From the NCBI GenBank assembly GCA_964352225.1, contig CAYGRM010000303.1:1-8379 (forward strand): a stretch of 8,379 bases of DNA, read 5' to 3'. The notes under the pieces are model-generated. The model did no database searches, had not been told where the DNA came from, and saw only the letters and a list, made by a program, of their open reading frames with translations. The DNA comes from CAJQQY01 sp964352225. GTDB lineage: Bacteria > Bacteroidota > Bacteroidia > Chitinophagales > Saprospiraceae. Both the position numbers and the translations under genes were made by a program. This document shows, piece by piece, positions 1 through 7,000 of the stretch (the stretch's first letter is position 1; every line of letters starts with the position of its first letter).

Positions 1-162
1 ACCAAGTAGTAGCAAGACGGGCCCATCTTTTTTGGCTCGTTCAATAAAAATAGGAACTTGAATGCTATTTCTAGTATGCAATTTCGCCACATCGAATTGC
101 AAACAAATGCTATCACCTCTCTTGATCTCCGTACCAAGTATAGTTAGGTTATTTTTGTACAT
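1..162 (-). CDS. Succinylglutamate desuccinylase/aspartoacylase-family protein, N-terminal 54 residues only
   Basis: The minus strand opens with ATG at 162-160 and stays open for 54 codons to the window edge, so the gene is cut off by the window and not necessarily broken. The product starts MYKNNLTILGTEIKRGDS and later reads IQVPIFIERAKKDGPVLLLL. This is the usual N-terminus of the AstE/AspA-like M14-type zinc hydrolases: an 'I-x-G-x-x-I-x-x-G' strand, then a strand entering the zinc-binding G-x-H-G-x-E motif, which would lie just past the edge. Family members are usually 300-370 residues, so about 85% is missing. The start overlaps the rimK stop by 14 bases in another frame, implying translational coupling. 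In many Bacteroidota and Gammaproteobacteria this family sits beside rimK and a RimB-like protease. The substrate is unknown; an N-acyl or glutamyl amide is an inference from the neighbours. The zinc ligands cannot be seen. Confidence 0.82.
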   Translation of the reverse strand, partial: MYKNNLTILGTEIKRGDSICLQFDVAKLHTRNSIQVPIFIERAKKDGPVLLLLG

Positions 163-1027
163 TTCGCTCAACGTATCGAATTATTTTTTCAGCAATATTA
201 GTCCCTGTAGCTTTCTCGATTCCTTCTAGCCCTGGAGAAGAATTTACTTCAAGAACTAATGGTCCATTTTTAGATTGTAGCATATCTACTCCTGCTACTC
301 CCAATCCCATCGCTTTAGCGGCAATTAAAGCAGTCTCCGCTTCCTCCTTCGACAACTCAATAATATTAGCGCTTCCTCCTCGATGCAAGTTGGATCGAAA
401 TTCTCCTTCCTTACCTTGCCGTTTCATCGCACCAACTATTTCGCCATCGACGATAAAAACCCTGATATCCGCCCCACCAGCTTCTTTAATAAATTCCTGT
501 GCAATGATCCTTGTTTCTAAACCATTGAATGCTTCCATAACCGAACCAGCTGAATTTTTGGAATCAACCAAAATGACGCCCAGTCCTTGTGTTCCTTCCA
601 GTAATTTTATAACCAATGGTGCACCACCAACAGAGTCAACTATGTGACCTACATTTTTAGAAAAATTAGAAAAAGTGGTCTTTGGCATTCCTACACCTGC
701 ACGAGCAAGTAATTGTAAACTTCTCAGTTTATCTCTTGATCTAACTAAGGCCTGTGATTCGACCACACTAAAAACATGCATCATTTCAAATTGTCTAACT
801 ACAGCCGTACCATAAAAGGTTACCGAAGAACCAATTCGTGGAATGATGGCATCTACATTTTCGAGATAAGTTCCATTGTAATAGATCTTAGGTTTCTTTT
901 TTTCTAATTCAATATTGCATTTCAGGTGATCTACGACTTGCATTTCGTGACCCAACTTTGTGCCTTCCTCTACCAATCTTCTGGTTGAATACAAGCTAGC
1001 TTGACGCGATAGGATAATGATCTTCAT
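149..1027 (-). CDS. rimK: RimK, ATP-grasp alpha-L-glutamate ligase (ribosomal protein S6 modification protein type)
   Basis: 292 residues, close to the roughly 300 of E. coli RimK, with similarity along the whole length. RimK uses ATP to add glutamates to the C-terminus of ribosomal protein S6 in the cytoplasm, and the E. coli enzyme also makes poly-alpha-glutamate. Visible landmarks: N-terminal pre-ATP-grasp strand MKIIILSRQASLYS (1-14), IPRIGS (62-67), FYGTAVVRQFEMM (71-83), RSRDKLRSLQLLA (96-108), ATP-binding Lys141 with the EGTQGLG loop (144-150), the hinge-like EFI (178-180), DIR (187-189), RSNLHRGG (211-218), metal site Asp248 and Glu260-Val-Asn262, and SSPGLEGIE (263-271). All expected ATP and Mg ligands are present, so it should be active. 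The start lies one base after the RimB-like stop (TAA-A-ATG), and the 3' end overlaps the next gene by 14 bases, so the three genes are probably one operon. A different acceptor than S6 cannot be excluded from sequence. Confidence 0.95.
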   Translation of the reverse strand: MKIIILSRQASLYSTRRLVEEGTKLGHEMQVVDHLKCNIELEKKKPKIYYNGTYLENVDAIIPRIGSSVTFYGTAVVRQFEMMHVFSVVESQALVRSRDKLRSLQLLARAGVGMPKTTFSNFSKNVGHIVDSVGGAPLVIKLLEGTQGLGVILVDSKNSAGSVMEAFNGLETRIIAQEFIKEAGGADIRVFIVDGEIVGAMKRQGKEGEFRSNLHRGGSANIIELSKEEAETALIAAKAMGLGVAGVDMLQSKNGPLVLEVNSSPGLEGIEKATGTNIAEKIIRYVERNVQK

Positions 1028-1028
1028 T

Positions 1029-1577
1029 TTATTTTGATTTATTTTGATTTAATTTTCTCTGTTTTCTTTTATAAGATAAGTCGTATCTAGCGGAGTCTAC
1101 TATAAATTTCCCCATCAAAAATCGTCTACCAATTAGGATTGGAAATTTCATTTCTCCTCTTTCACTTAAGGACAATTCTATGGGTAACTTTTTGCCAAAA
1201 AGTCTAATTTCAGTTTCAATTACAAACCGTTTCTCTGAACTACCAAAGGAATTCTTGATTAGTTTTTCACGAAAATTGGAAGTGGAATATTCCTTTTTAT
1301 CATATTGAGAATGGGAAGGATCAAGTAAGGTAAAAAACAGAACTTCTTTTCCGTCTATTTTCTTGGCGATAATTTTTCGACAATGAATAGCTGAGGTGTA
1401 AGCACCAGTATCCATTTTGATATCAATGTCCTTTAATTTAAGTTCTGGAAAATCCGCTTTATCTTTTCTTCCAATTGTAATTTTCTTATTTACTTTTTGA
1501 TTTTTATTAGAGGTATTAATTTTGTCCATTGCAGACTTAATTAAATTTTCTACTTGAGTTTTTATTTTGATAATCAT
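1029..1577 (-). CDS. RimB-like 'ATP-dependent zinc protease' (retropepsin-fold, RimK-associated)
   Basis: 182 residues. The conserved core starts near residue 33 with ITIGRKDKADFPEL (33-46), then IDIKMDTGAYTSAIHC (51-66). Asp56-Thr-Gly is the aspartic-protease-like motif of this family. KRFVIETEIRLFG (116-128), then MKFPILIGRRFLMGKFIVD (143-161), complete the small beta-barrel. The family is annotated as an ATP-dependent zinc protease, but the motif resembles a retropepsin half-site, so the metal and ATP labels are doubtful. In Pseudomonas, RimB is part of a RimABK system that controls S6 glutamylation. A similar partnership is inferred here because rimK follows one base later. Residues 1-32 are a poorly conserved, Lys/Asn-rich lead. 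A start at Met17 is possible, but Met1 is kept because the frame is open and the next gene is distant. The C-terminal tail is Lys/Asn/Gln-rich, and its last codons lie in a 10-base direct duplication. Confidence 0.85.
   Translation of the reverse strand: MIIKIKTQVENLIKSAMDKINTSNKNQKVNKKITIGRKDKADFPELKLKDIDIKMDTGAYTSAIHCRKIIAKKIDGKEVLFFTLLDPSHSQYDKKEYSTSNFREKLIKNSFGSSEKRFVIETEIRLFGKKLPIELSLSERGEMKFPILIGRRFLMGKFIVDSARYDLSYKRKQRKLNQNKSK
1031..1050. repeat. Perfect 2 x 10-base tandem duplication at the RimB-like/rimK junction
   Basis: The plus strand reads ATTTTGATTT twice in a row. The coding strand is minus, so this sequence gives the last codons of the RimB-like gene: one copy is read Asn-Gln-Asn and the other Ser-Lys-stop. 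Because the unit is 10 bases, the second copy is read in a shifted frame. Losing one copy would remove this stop and join the RimB-like frame to the rimK ATG in frame. The duplication is a direct observation; a functional role is speculative, since two copies slip rarely. Confidence 0.8.
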
Positions 1578-1762
1578 ATCTCACTTTCGAATTTACTTTG
1601 GTCAAATGAATAAATAATCTACTCATTTGAGTTGCCACGAAGACTAAATAAAATAATTTAGTTTCCTTCCCAGAGAAAAAATTAGATCAGAAAGAGGAAT
1701 TTCAATAAAATGCAATTTCTTTTCTGTCTTATTAAACACAAACAAAATAAATCACAAAAAGG
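1578..1762. other. Spacer between the stress-protein gene and the RimB-like gene, with two small inverted repeats
   Basis: This 185-base AT-rich spacer must hold the 3' end of the stress-protein transcript and, if the trio has its own promoter, that promoter. It contains TCAAATGA (1602-1609) opposed by TCATTTGA (1623-1630) with a 13-base loop, and ACTAAAT (1643-1649) opposed by ATTTAGT (1656-1662) with a 6-base loop. Both stems are short and A/T-dominated, and neither is followed by a clear U-run on the minus strand, so I do not call a terminator. No convincing Bacteroidota-type promoter (TTG with TAnnTTTG) was found; the closest -7-like match on the minus strand, TTCATTTG at 1610-1603, differs at one position and has no partner TTG upstream. 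Confidence 0.35.
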
Positions 1763-2533
1763 TTAATTTTTTTTCTCTTGAAAAATTAAGACTGGTATTC
1801 CAAATTTGAAAAAAGAATGTTTTGCAGCATCATTTAGAAATTTGCGAAAGGTATCTTTTTGATGACTAACCAAAATGATGATGTCTATCTTTTCTTTTGA
1901 TTTTGCAACTTTTATTTGTTCATCAAAAGATTTATCAAGCTCTACTTTACTCCAAAAATTTACCATCATTTTCCAAAAAGAAGAGGTATACGTTTTTTGG
2001 CTAAATGATTTTATTTGTATTTGTTGCGAGTCTATTTTAAAGCGATAAAAAAATGGTCGGAGAATGGAGGGTTCATTTGAATTACGTAATATATGCCAAA
2101 TTTTTTCCCAATTACTATATACAACTCCTTCAGGAATCATCAATACTGGACATTTTGCTTCTGAAGCTATTATCGAAGACCGCTTTCCCCAAAATCTTTC
2201 AAAAGCATTACCAGTTACTCTTCCAGTCAAAACAATCAACTCAAAATTATGGCTGATGGCAATAATCTCATCATTTACAGCTCCTTCCAATGCTAAAAAT
2301 TGAACATCACCAAGTTCCTTACTACAATTTTTTTCATAGAAAGATTTTAATTTTTCTATTATCCCCGCATCATAATCAGCTTCTCCAAAATCATACTTCA
2401 GATTAAAATCTTCTTCAGGATAAATATGGACAAGGGTTAATTTCATTCCTAAATGCTTGCTAAGGTCATGAGCGTACCTTAACGAGTTTGCGGATAATTC
2501 TGAAAAATTAATCGGTATTAATATTCTTTTCAT
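1763..2533 (-). CDS. Universal stress protein (UspA-like), two domains, second one divergent
   Basis: 256 residues, the tandem-Usp length common in Bacteroidota (about 270-290) but slightly short. Domain 1 (1-135) is clear: MKRILIPINFSELSANSLRYA (1-21), the second strand KLTLVHIYP (31-39), then FELIVLTG (97-104) and the closing strand CPVLMIPEG (128-136). The ATP-binding signature G-x2-G-x9-G-[ST] is not properly kept: the equivalent stretch after LTG (104-120) has glycines at 104, 108 and 116 with the wrong spacing. Domain 2 (about 145-256) is recognisable mainly from KIDIIILVSHQ (215-225) and GIPVLIFQ (245-252). Usp proteins are cytoplasmic stress, starvation or redox-linked factors, and those without the nucleotide motif usually act without bound ATP. 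It is transcribed divergently from a paralogue at 3143 across a 609-base spacer, and upstream of the rimK cluster on the same strand. Co-transcription with that cluster is possible but not shown. Confidence 0.85.
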   Translation of the reverse strand: MKRILIPINFSELSANSLRYAHDLSKHLGMKLTLVHIYPEEDFNLKYDFGEADYDAGIIEKLKSFYEKNCSKELGDVQFLALEGAVNDEIIAISHNFELIVLTGRVTGNAFERFWGKRSSIIASEAKCPVLMIPEGVVYSNWEKIWHILRNSNEPSILRPFFYRFKIDSQQIQIKSFSQKTYTSSFWKMMVNFWSKVELDKSFDEQIKVAKSKEKIDIIILVSHQKDTFRKFLNDAAKHSFFKFGIPVLIFQEKKN

Positions 2534-2588
2534 TGGCTATTCATTTACGAAAAGTTTAATCCATTTTGAAAATAAACCTTGTCAATTC

Positions 2589-2728
2589 GGTTCTAAATGA
2601 ATTCATTTGGTTATTGGTTATTAGGTTATTAGGTTATTAGGTTATTTCTAAAATGGTGCTTCAATAAATTGTACGACTAATAAATCACTAACCAATAACT
2701 TAATAACCAAATGAAATCATCTAGAACC
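2589..2728. repeat. Imperfect inverted-repeat element (about 140 bases) with GGTTATT-rich interior
   Basis: The left arm (2589-2615) runs from GGTTCT to GGTTATT. The reverse complement of the right arm (2702-2728) matches it at 25 of 27 positions, differing only at arm positions 8 and 13. The similarity continues inward with gaps through GGTTATT-like units. The middle (about 2647-2689) is unrelated AT-rich sequence. The element could fold into a long cruciform or RNA hairpin. It has no ORF, so it is at most a non-autonomous, MITE-like or REP-like repeat. No clear target-site duplication is visible at its ends. It lies between two divergent genes, where it could act as a bidirectional terminator, an insulator or simply a dispersed repeat; which one is undetermined. 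Confidence 0.7.
2609..2646. repeat. Tandem run of five GGTTATT units (mostly as the 8-mer GGTTATTA)
   Basis: Reading the plus strand, GGTTATT occurs at 2609, 2616, 2624, 2632 and 2640. The first spacing is 7 bases and the others are 8. It begins inside the left arm of the larger inverted repeat. On the opposite side the complementary AATAACC occurs intact at 2702-2708, with a degenerate neighbour at 2690-2699, so the run has expanded on the left arm only. This suggests unit gain by replication slippage. Short GGTTATTA-type arrays are, from memory, common between genes in Bacteroidota; no function is known to me. Confidence 0.8.
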
Positions 2729-3142
2729 TTCAATTCAGATAAAGAACTTATCAATGTACCTTAAGAAGATCCGAAATTCCTATAGACATTTTCCAAAAGA
2801 CTCTAATTCGATATTTGGTCACTTCTGTGTTGTTTTTATCACCAATTAAATTGTGACTAAATCTTGAATTTAAGTCTTTTCAATGATTTTTTCTTTTAAC
2901 AAGTCCGAAACTTAAACAATATTTTCAATAAAAATAAATAAAAAAAGCCTTAATAAATTTCGATGCAAAATGACCAATTTTTAATATATTTCAAAACTGC
3001 CAAAAAGAGATAAAAGGAAATATCGAGGCTAAAATTTAGCTAAAGAAAAGAGTAGAAAAATAATTTATTCCTATTTCTTCGTGATGACCAAATTTACAAT
3101 TAATGTCTTTTTAGAAACTTCTAAACCAGTAAAATTAATAAC
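2729..3142. other. Gene-free AT-rich region upstream of the second stress-protein gene
   Basis: No ORF with coding character was found on either strand in these 414 bases. The region is strongly A/T-biased, with A-tracts and T-tracts around 2886-2900 and 2925-2946, typical of a promoter-bearing spacer. It must hold the promoter of the plus-strand gene set starting at 3143, unless that lies nearer the repeat. I searched for the Bacteroidota primary-sigma pattern (TTG, about 19-23 bases, TAnnTTTG) and found no full match; TATATTTC near 2987-2994 matches the -7 box except for its last base but lacks a TTG partner. A long 5' untranslated leader is possible. No riboswitch was recognised. Confidence 0.4.
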
Positions 3143-3146
3143 ATGA
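3084..3146 (+). CDS. Possible 20-codon upstream ORF overlapping the stress-protein start
   Basis: ATG at 3084 begins MTKFTINVFLETSKPVKLIT and stops with TGA at 3144-3146, giving the ATGA overlap with the ATG of the next gene at 3143. The overlap is the only support: there is no ribosome-binding site, and the peptide matches nothing I know. In DNA this A/T-rich, such an ORF can arise by chance. If translated, it would couple translation of the downstream stress protein. It is listed as a low-confidence candidate leader peptide. Confidence 0.15.
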   Translation: MTKFTINVFLETSKPVKLIT

Positions 3147-3967
3147 AAAATATACTCGTCGGCATTAATTTGTCCAAACAATCTCCACTTATTTTAAAGT
3201 ATGCTATTCGTTTAGCCCAGTACCATAATGCAAAATTAGTAGTAGCACATATATTGGATACTAAAAAAGAAGCAATAGATTGGAAAAATAAACCAGAAGA
3301 CATATCTGAAGAAGATTATACTGAAATGTTCCGAAAGGAAAAGCAAGTAAAATTGGTTAATTTTGTGCAACAGCATTTTCCGAAACAATATTACAAGGTC
3401 ATCGTTCACTCGACTGTCGTTTTTGGGCTCCCAGATGAAGAGTTGCGCCGAATTGCTGCTGATCAATCTATAGAACTAATCGTGGTTGGAAAATGGACTA
3501 AAACTGGCACCGAACTACTCTCAGATGTACCAATCAAATTAATTGAGTGGTCGCCTTGTCCAGTTTTGATAGTTCCAGAAGATATTGATTACCATGTGTT
3601 TAAGAGAATTATCTATGCTACAGAATACGAATTGACAGACTGCGAAGATGTGTTTTACTTACAGGACTGGCTAACTGTATTTGATGCGGAGTTAGTTGGA
3701 TATAACATTGCAAAAACTGAAATTGCGGTTCACCATGGAGAACAAAAAGTAGCCATATTAAATAAACTATTTACTTCTCCTAAAATAACTTTTAAAAATT
3801 TAAAACTACTAACTAAAGATAAATTAAGCGATATTGTAAAATTGGAAGATGGAGATTTAATTGCTGCTAGAATGCAAGACAAAGTATTTTGGAGAGGCAA
3901 TAAAGATAGAGTTCTAGATGCTGCTTTTCCCATGGAATTGCCAATACCAATAATAATTTTTCAATAA
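3143..3967 (+). CDS. Universal stress protein (UspA-like), tandem domains, ATP motif absent
   Basis: 274 residues, the usual size of two-domain Bacteroidota Usp proteins. Domain 1 (1-147): MKNILVGINLSKQS (1-14), LKYAIRLAQYHNAKLVVAHI (18-37), IELIVVGKWTKTG (110-122) and the closing strand CPVLIVPED (139-147). Where an ATP-binding Usp has G-x2-G-x9-G-[ST], this protein has KWTKTGTELLSDVPIK (117-132), so nucleotide binding at this site is unlikely. Domain 2 (about 153-274) begins FKRIIYATE (153-161) and ends ELPIPIIIFQ (265-274), with a DGDLIAARM strand (236-244) in the position of the core strand. It also lacks the glycine motif. The start is ATG at 3143, with A-rich sequence upstream and no Shine-Dalgarno. 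The 48-base gap to the next gene shows no terminator hairpin, so it may share a transcript with the dikinase-like gene; this is an inference. It is a distant paralogue of the protein at 1763-2533. Confidence 0.87.
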   Translation: MKNILVGINLSKQSPLILKYAIRLAQYHNAKLVVAHILDTKKEAIDWKNKPEDISEEDYTEMFRKEKQVKLVNFVQQHFPKQYYKVIVHSTVVFGLPDEELRRIAADQSIELIVVGKWTKTGTELLSDVPIKLIEWSPCPVLIVPEDIDYHVFKRIIYATEYELTDCEDVFYLQDWLTVFDAELVGYNIAKTEIAVHHGEQKVAILNKLFTSPKITFKNLKLLTKDKLSDIVKLEDGDLIAARMQDKVFWRGNKDRVLDAAFPMELPIPIIIFQ

Positions 3968-4015
3968 GAAGCTGTTTTATAATTTAACCTGATTCTTTTT
4001 ATCAAAACATAAAAA

Positions 4016-7000
4016 ATGCATTTAAAATCCTTATTACTTTTTCTGTTTTTTGCCTTCACTTTCAGTTTTTCTGTTGGGCAAAAATTAGAAAATACTGCCA
4101 TTCAAGCCCTGATTAAAAAATACAAAGAAGATGACCGAGGACCTTACAAAGACATTCGATGGTTTTGTAAGGACGGGACGATCAATATGCCAAAAGAACC
4201 TTGTGATGAAAAAATCGGAGGTGTTCAAAGAGCTCGCTACAAAGACGAGGTAGAAAAACTTGCTGAATCTAATCACATTTTTCTAGGACAGATTTTGAGT
4301 ACAACTTCTCGTACAGATTTTTGGGATGCAGAAAATTCGCATGCCAGACTCAAACAATTTCAATTAGAAAAATACCTTCGAGCAATTGATGACGGTTGGG
4401 TACTACAAAAAGGACAATATTATCGTGGTGCATTCCAAGTGGAAGATGAAGAAGCCTGGGGAATTGATTTTTTTGATTTGATCTTTAAAGATGATAAAAA
4501 AATCGAGCAAAATTTTTACCTCCTCCGTCAGGCGGTAAAAGATATTCCTCATTCAGGTGATAATGACCGAACTCAAAATATTCGAGCTTTGTCGAAGGTA
4601 ATTTCAGATACCTATGCTCCTTTTTTTAATTTAAGAATCAAAATTCATGGCCAACCTGATGCAACCGACTTAACCGCATCTAAAGCCTTTTTGGAAAACC
4701 ATAAAGATAATCTTAGTGCCGAAAATCTTAAAAATTTCGAGCAAATGATTGAAGATATGGAGTTCGTTTATCGTCCCATTGATTTAAGTACACTAAATAA
4801 ATATGTACAACAATTACCAAAAGACGAAACGATTACTAAAGAATTGCAACAATACATTTACAAATTTAAAAATAACACCTTCAGTATCGAAAAGATGGAG
4901 GCAACGGCTAATATTTTATTTGATATTCGTCAAAATATTACTAAGGTAAGCCGCAGTAAAGCAAGGCTAGCCCTTTTTGATATTTCGGTAGCTTTAGAAG
5001 ATATTTTATTCAAAGAAATCAGCGACTGGAAAACAACTACCTACGCTCAAATGATGAATAAAATTTATTATTTAGGCAAAGCAAGCACCGGTTGTGGATA
5101 TTTAGAAAATTGGGAATGGAAAGCAGTCGAGTCTCAAATTGCCTTACCAACCTCTACCGAATTTCCTTTGACCGAGTTAGTCGTGTGGCATGAAAATGCT
5201 CGAAAAATAGTAGAATGGGGAGCAGGAATGACACGAGGCGTTTATAAAAAAGTAGTAGAGCAATTTAGTGGTTTTGAGCCATTAGCTTATGGATTTTTTG
5301 ATGATAAAATTCGATCCTCTATCCTCTTGCCATTAGGTGATGCGATCAGCGAATTGGGTAATACCGTAGCTAAAGAAGCTAATTTCTCTAATCAAGTTTT
5401 AGACTTAAAAAGTGCAAGTAGCTTTCGTGGATTGAATCCAGGATATGCTTTAGGAGAGTTGGTAGTGGTAAGTGGTTCTTCATCTGATGAGGTTGAAGTT
5501 TCGAATGACAAAATTTATATATTTTACAGTCCTTCTTCTGACCTAAAACCCGTGGCTGGAATTGCTACAGTAACCGAGGGTAATATGGTTTCTCACGTTC
5601 AATTATTGGCGCGAAATCTTGGAATCCCTAACGCTGTTTTATCTGAACAAAACCTGAACGATTTGAAAAAATATTCTGGGAAAAAAGTTTTCTACGCAGT
5701 TTCCAATAAAGGAACCGTATTAATGAAACTGGAAGCAGAAATGACCGAGGCGGAACGAAAACTTTTTGAAGTAAAAAAACGGAGTGAAGAAAAAATTGCA
5801 GTTCCAATTGATAAAATCGAATTGGAGAATACCGCTGTCCTTAATTTAAGAGATGTCAAATCCAAAGATTCTGGCAAAAGTTGCGGCCCCAAAGCTGCTA
5901 ACCTAGGTCAACTTAAAGCCATGTTTCCTGACCAAGTGGTGGAAGGTGTGGTCATTCCTTTTAGCATTTTTCGACAACATATGGAACAACCAATGATCGA
6001 TCAAGAAGTGACCTATTGGCAATTCCTTAACAATACATTTGCAAGTGCAGCAGAAATGAATGATGAGGTTGCAATTGAAGAATTTATGTTAAAAGAATTG
6101 TCCACCTTTTGTGATGCCATTAAAAAAATTCCACTACGAGAAGACTTCGTAGAAGATTTAAAACAAAGCTTTAATAATGCCCTCGGAGATAAAATGGGCA
6201 ATGTTCCGGTATTTCTGAGAAGTGACACCAACATGGAAGATCTCAAAGATTTTACCGGGGCAGGATTGAATTTAACGCTATTTAATGTCTTGGAAGAAGA
6301 AAAGATTTTGCAAGGTATTCGAGATGTTTGGGCTTCCCCTTACACCGAACGTAGTTATAAATGGCGACAAAAATATCTGCTCAATCCTGAGAATGTATAT
6401 CCGTCCATTTTAATTATTCCAAGTGTAGATGTTGACTATTCTGGCGTACTGATCACCAAAGGAATTACCTCTGGCAAAGCCAATGATATGACCGTAGCTT
6501 TTAGTCGAGGAGCTGGTGGTGCGGTAGATGGACAGGCTGCTGAATCTTACTTATTGACAGCGGAAGGAGAAAATATTTTATTGAGTCCAGCTCGGGAACC
6601 TACTTTTCGAAGACTACCAACAAAGGGAGGTTCGGCCAATGAAGATGCTACTTTTGAAAACTATATTTTAAACGAGAGCAACTTAAAAGACTTACGAGAC
6701 CTGACCCAAAAAGTCAATGAAATTTTACCCAATACCGAAGGAGTAGAATCTTCAGGTCCATTTGATATTGAGCTGGGATTTCAAAATAATAAAATGTGGT
6801 TGTTCCAAATTCGCCCTTTTGTAGAAAATAAAAATGCGAAAGCTTCAGCATATTTAGAATCTATTACACCTACTTTTTCTGAGGAAAAAGTAGTCGATAC
6901 CTCAATCAAAGTCAAAAAAGCAAGCCAGAAAAAAGTAGCACCTTTAGAGGGAATAAAAAATTTACCGGAGGAAAATTTGAATGACATTATAAATGAAAAA

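Noticed and set aside
390..647. 85-codon plus-strand open frame inside rimK
   Set aside because: The opposite strand encodes conserved RimK ATP-grasp motifs across the same bases. The plus frame has low-complexity Ser/Pro/Thr content and no homology I recognise.
1643..1662. ACTAAAT…ATTTAGT hairpin considered as an intrinsic terminator
   Set aside because: The stem is 7 pairs and mostly A/T, and the minus strand after it reads CTTCG instead of a U-run.
2053..2303. Two overlapping plus-strand open frames (2053-2256 and 2064-2303)
   Set aside because: They lie opposite domain 1 of the stress protein at 1763-2533, are in mutually different frames, and show no coding character.
2609..2646. GGTTATTA run considered as a CRISPR array
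   Set aside because: Units are 7-8 bases and directly adjacent, with no spacers and no cas genes nearby; it is a simple tandem repeat.
2979..2996. TATATTTC as a promoter -7 element for the plus-strand operon
   Set aside because: It matches TAnnTTTG except for the last base, but no TTG lies at the expected distance upstream, so it is not called.
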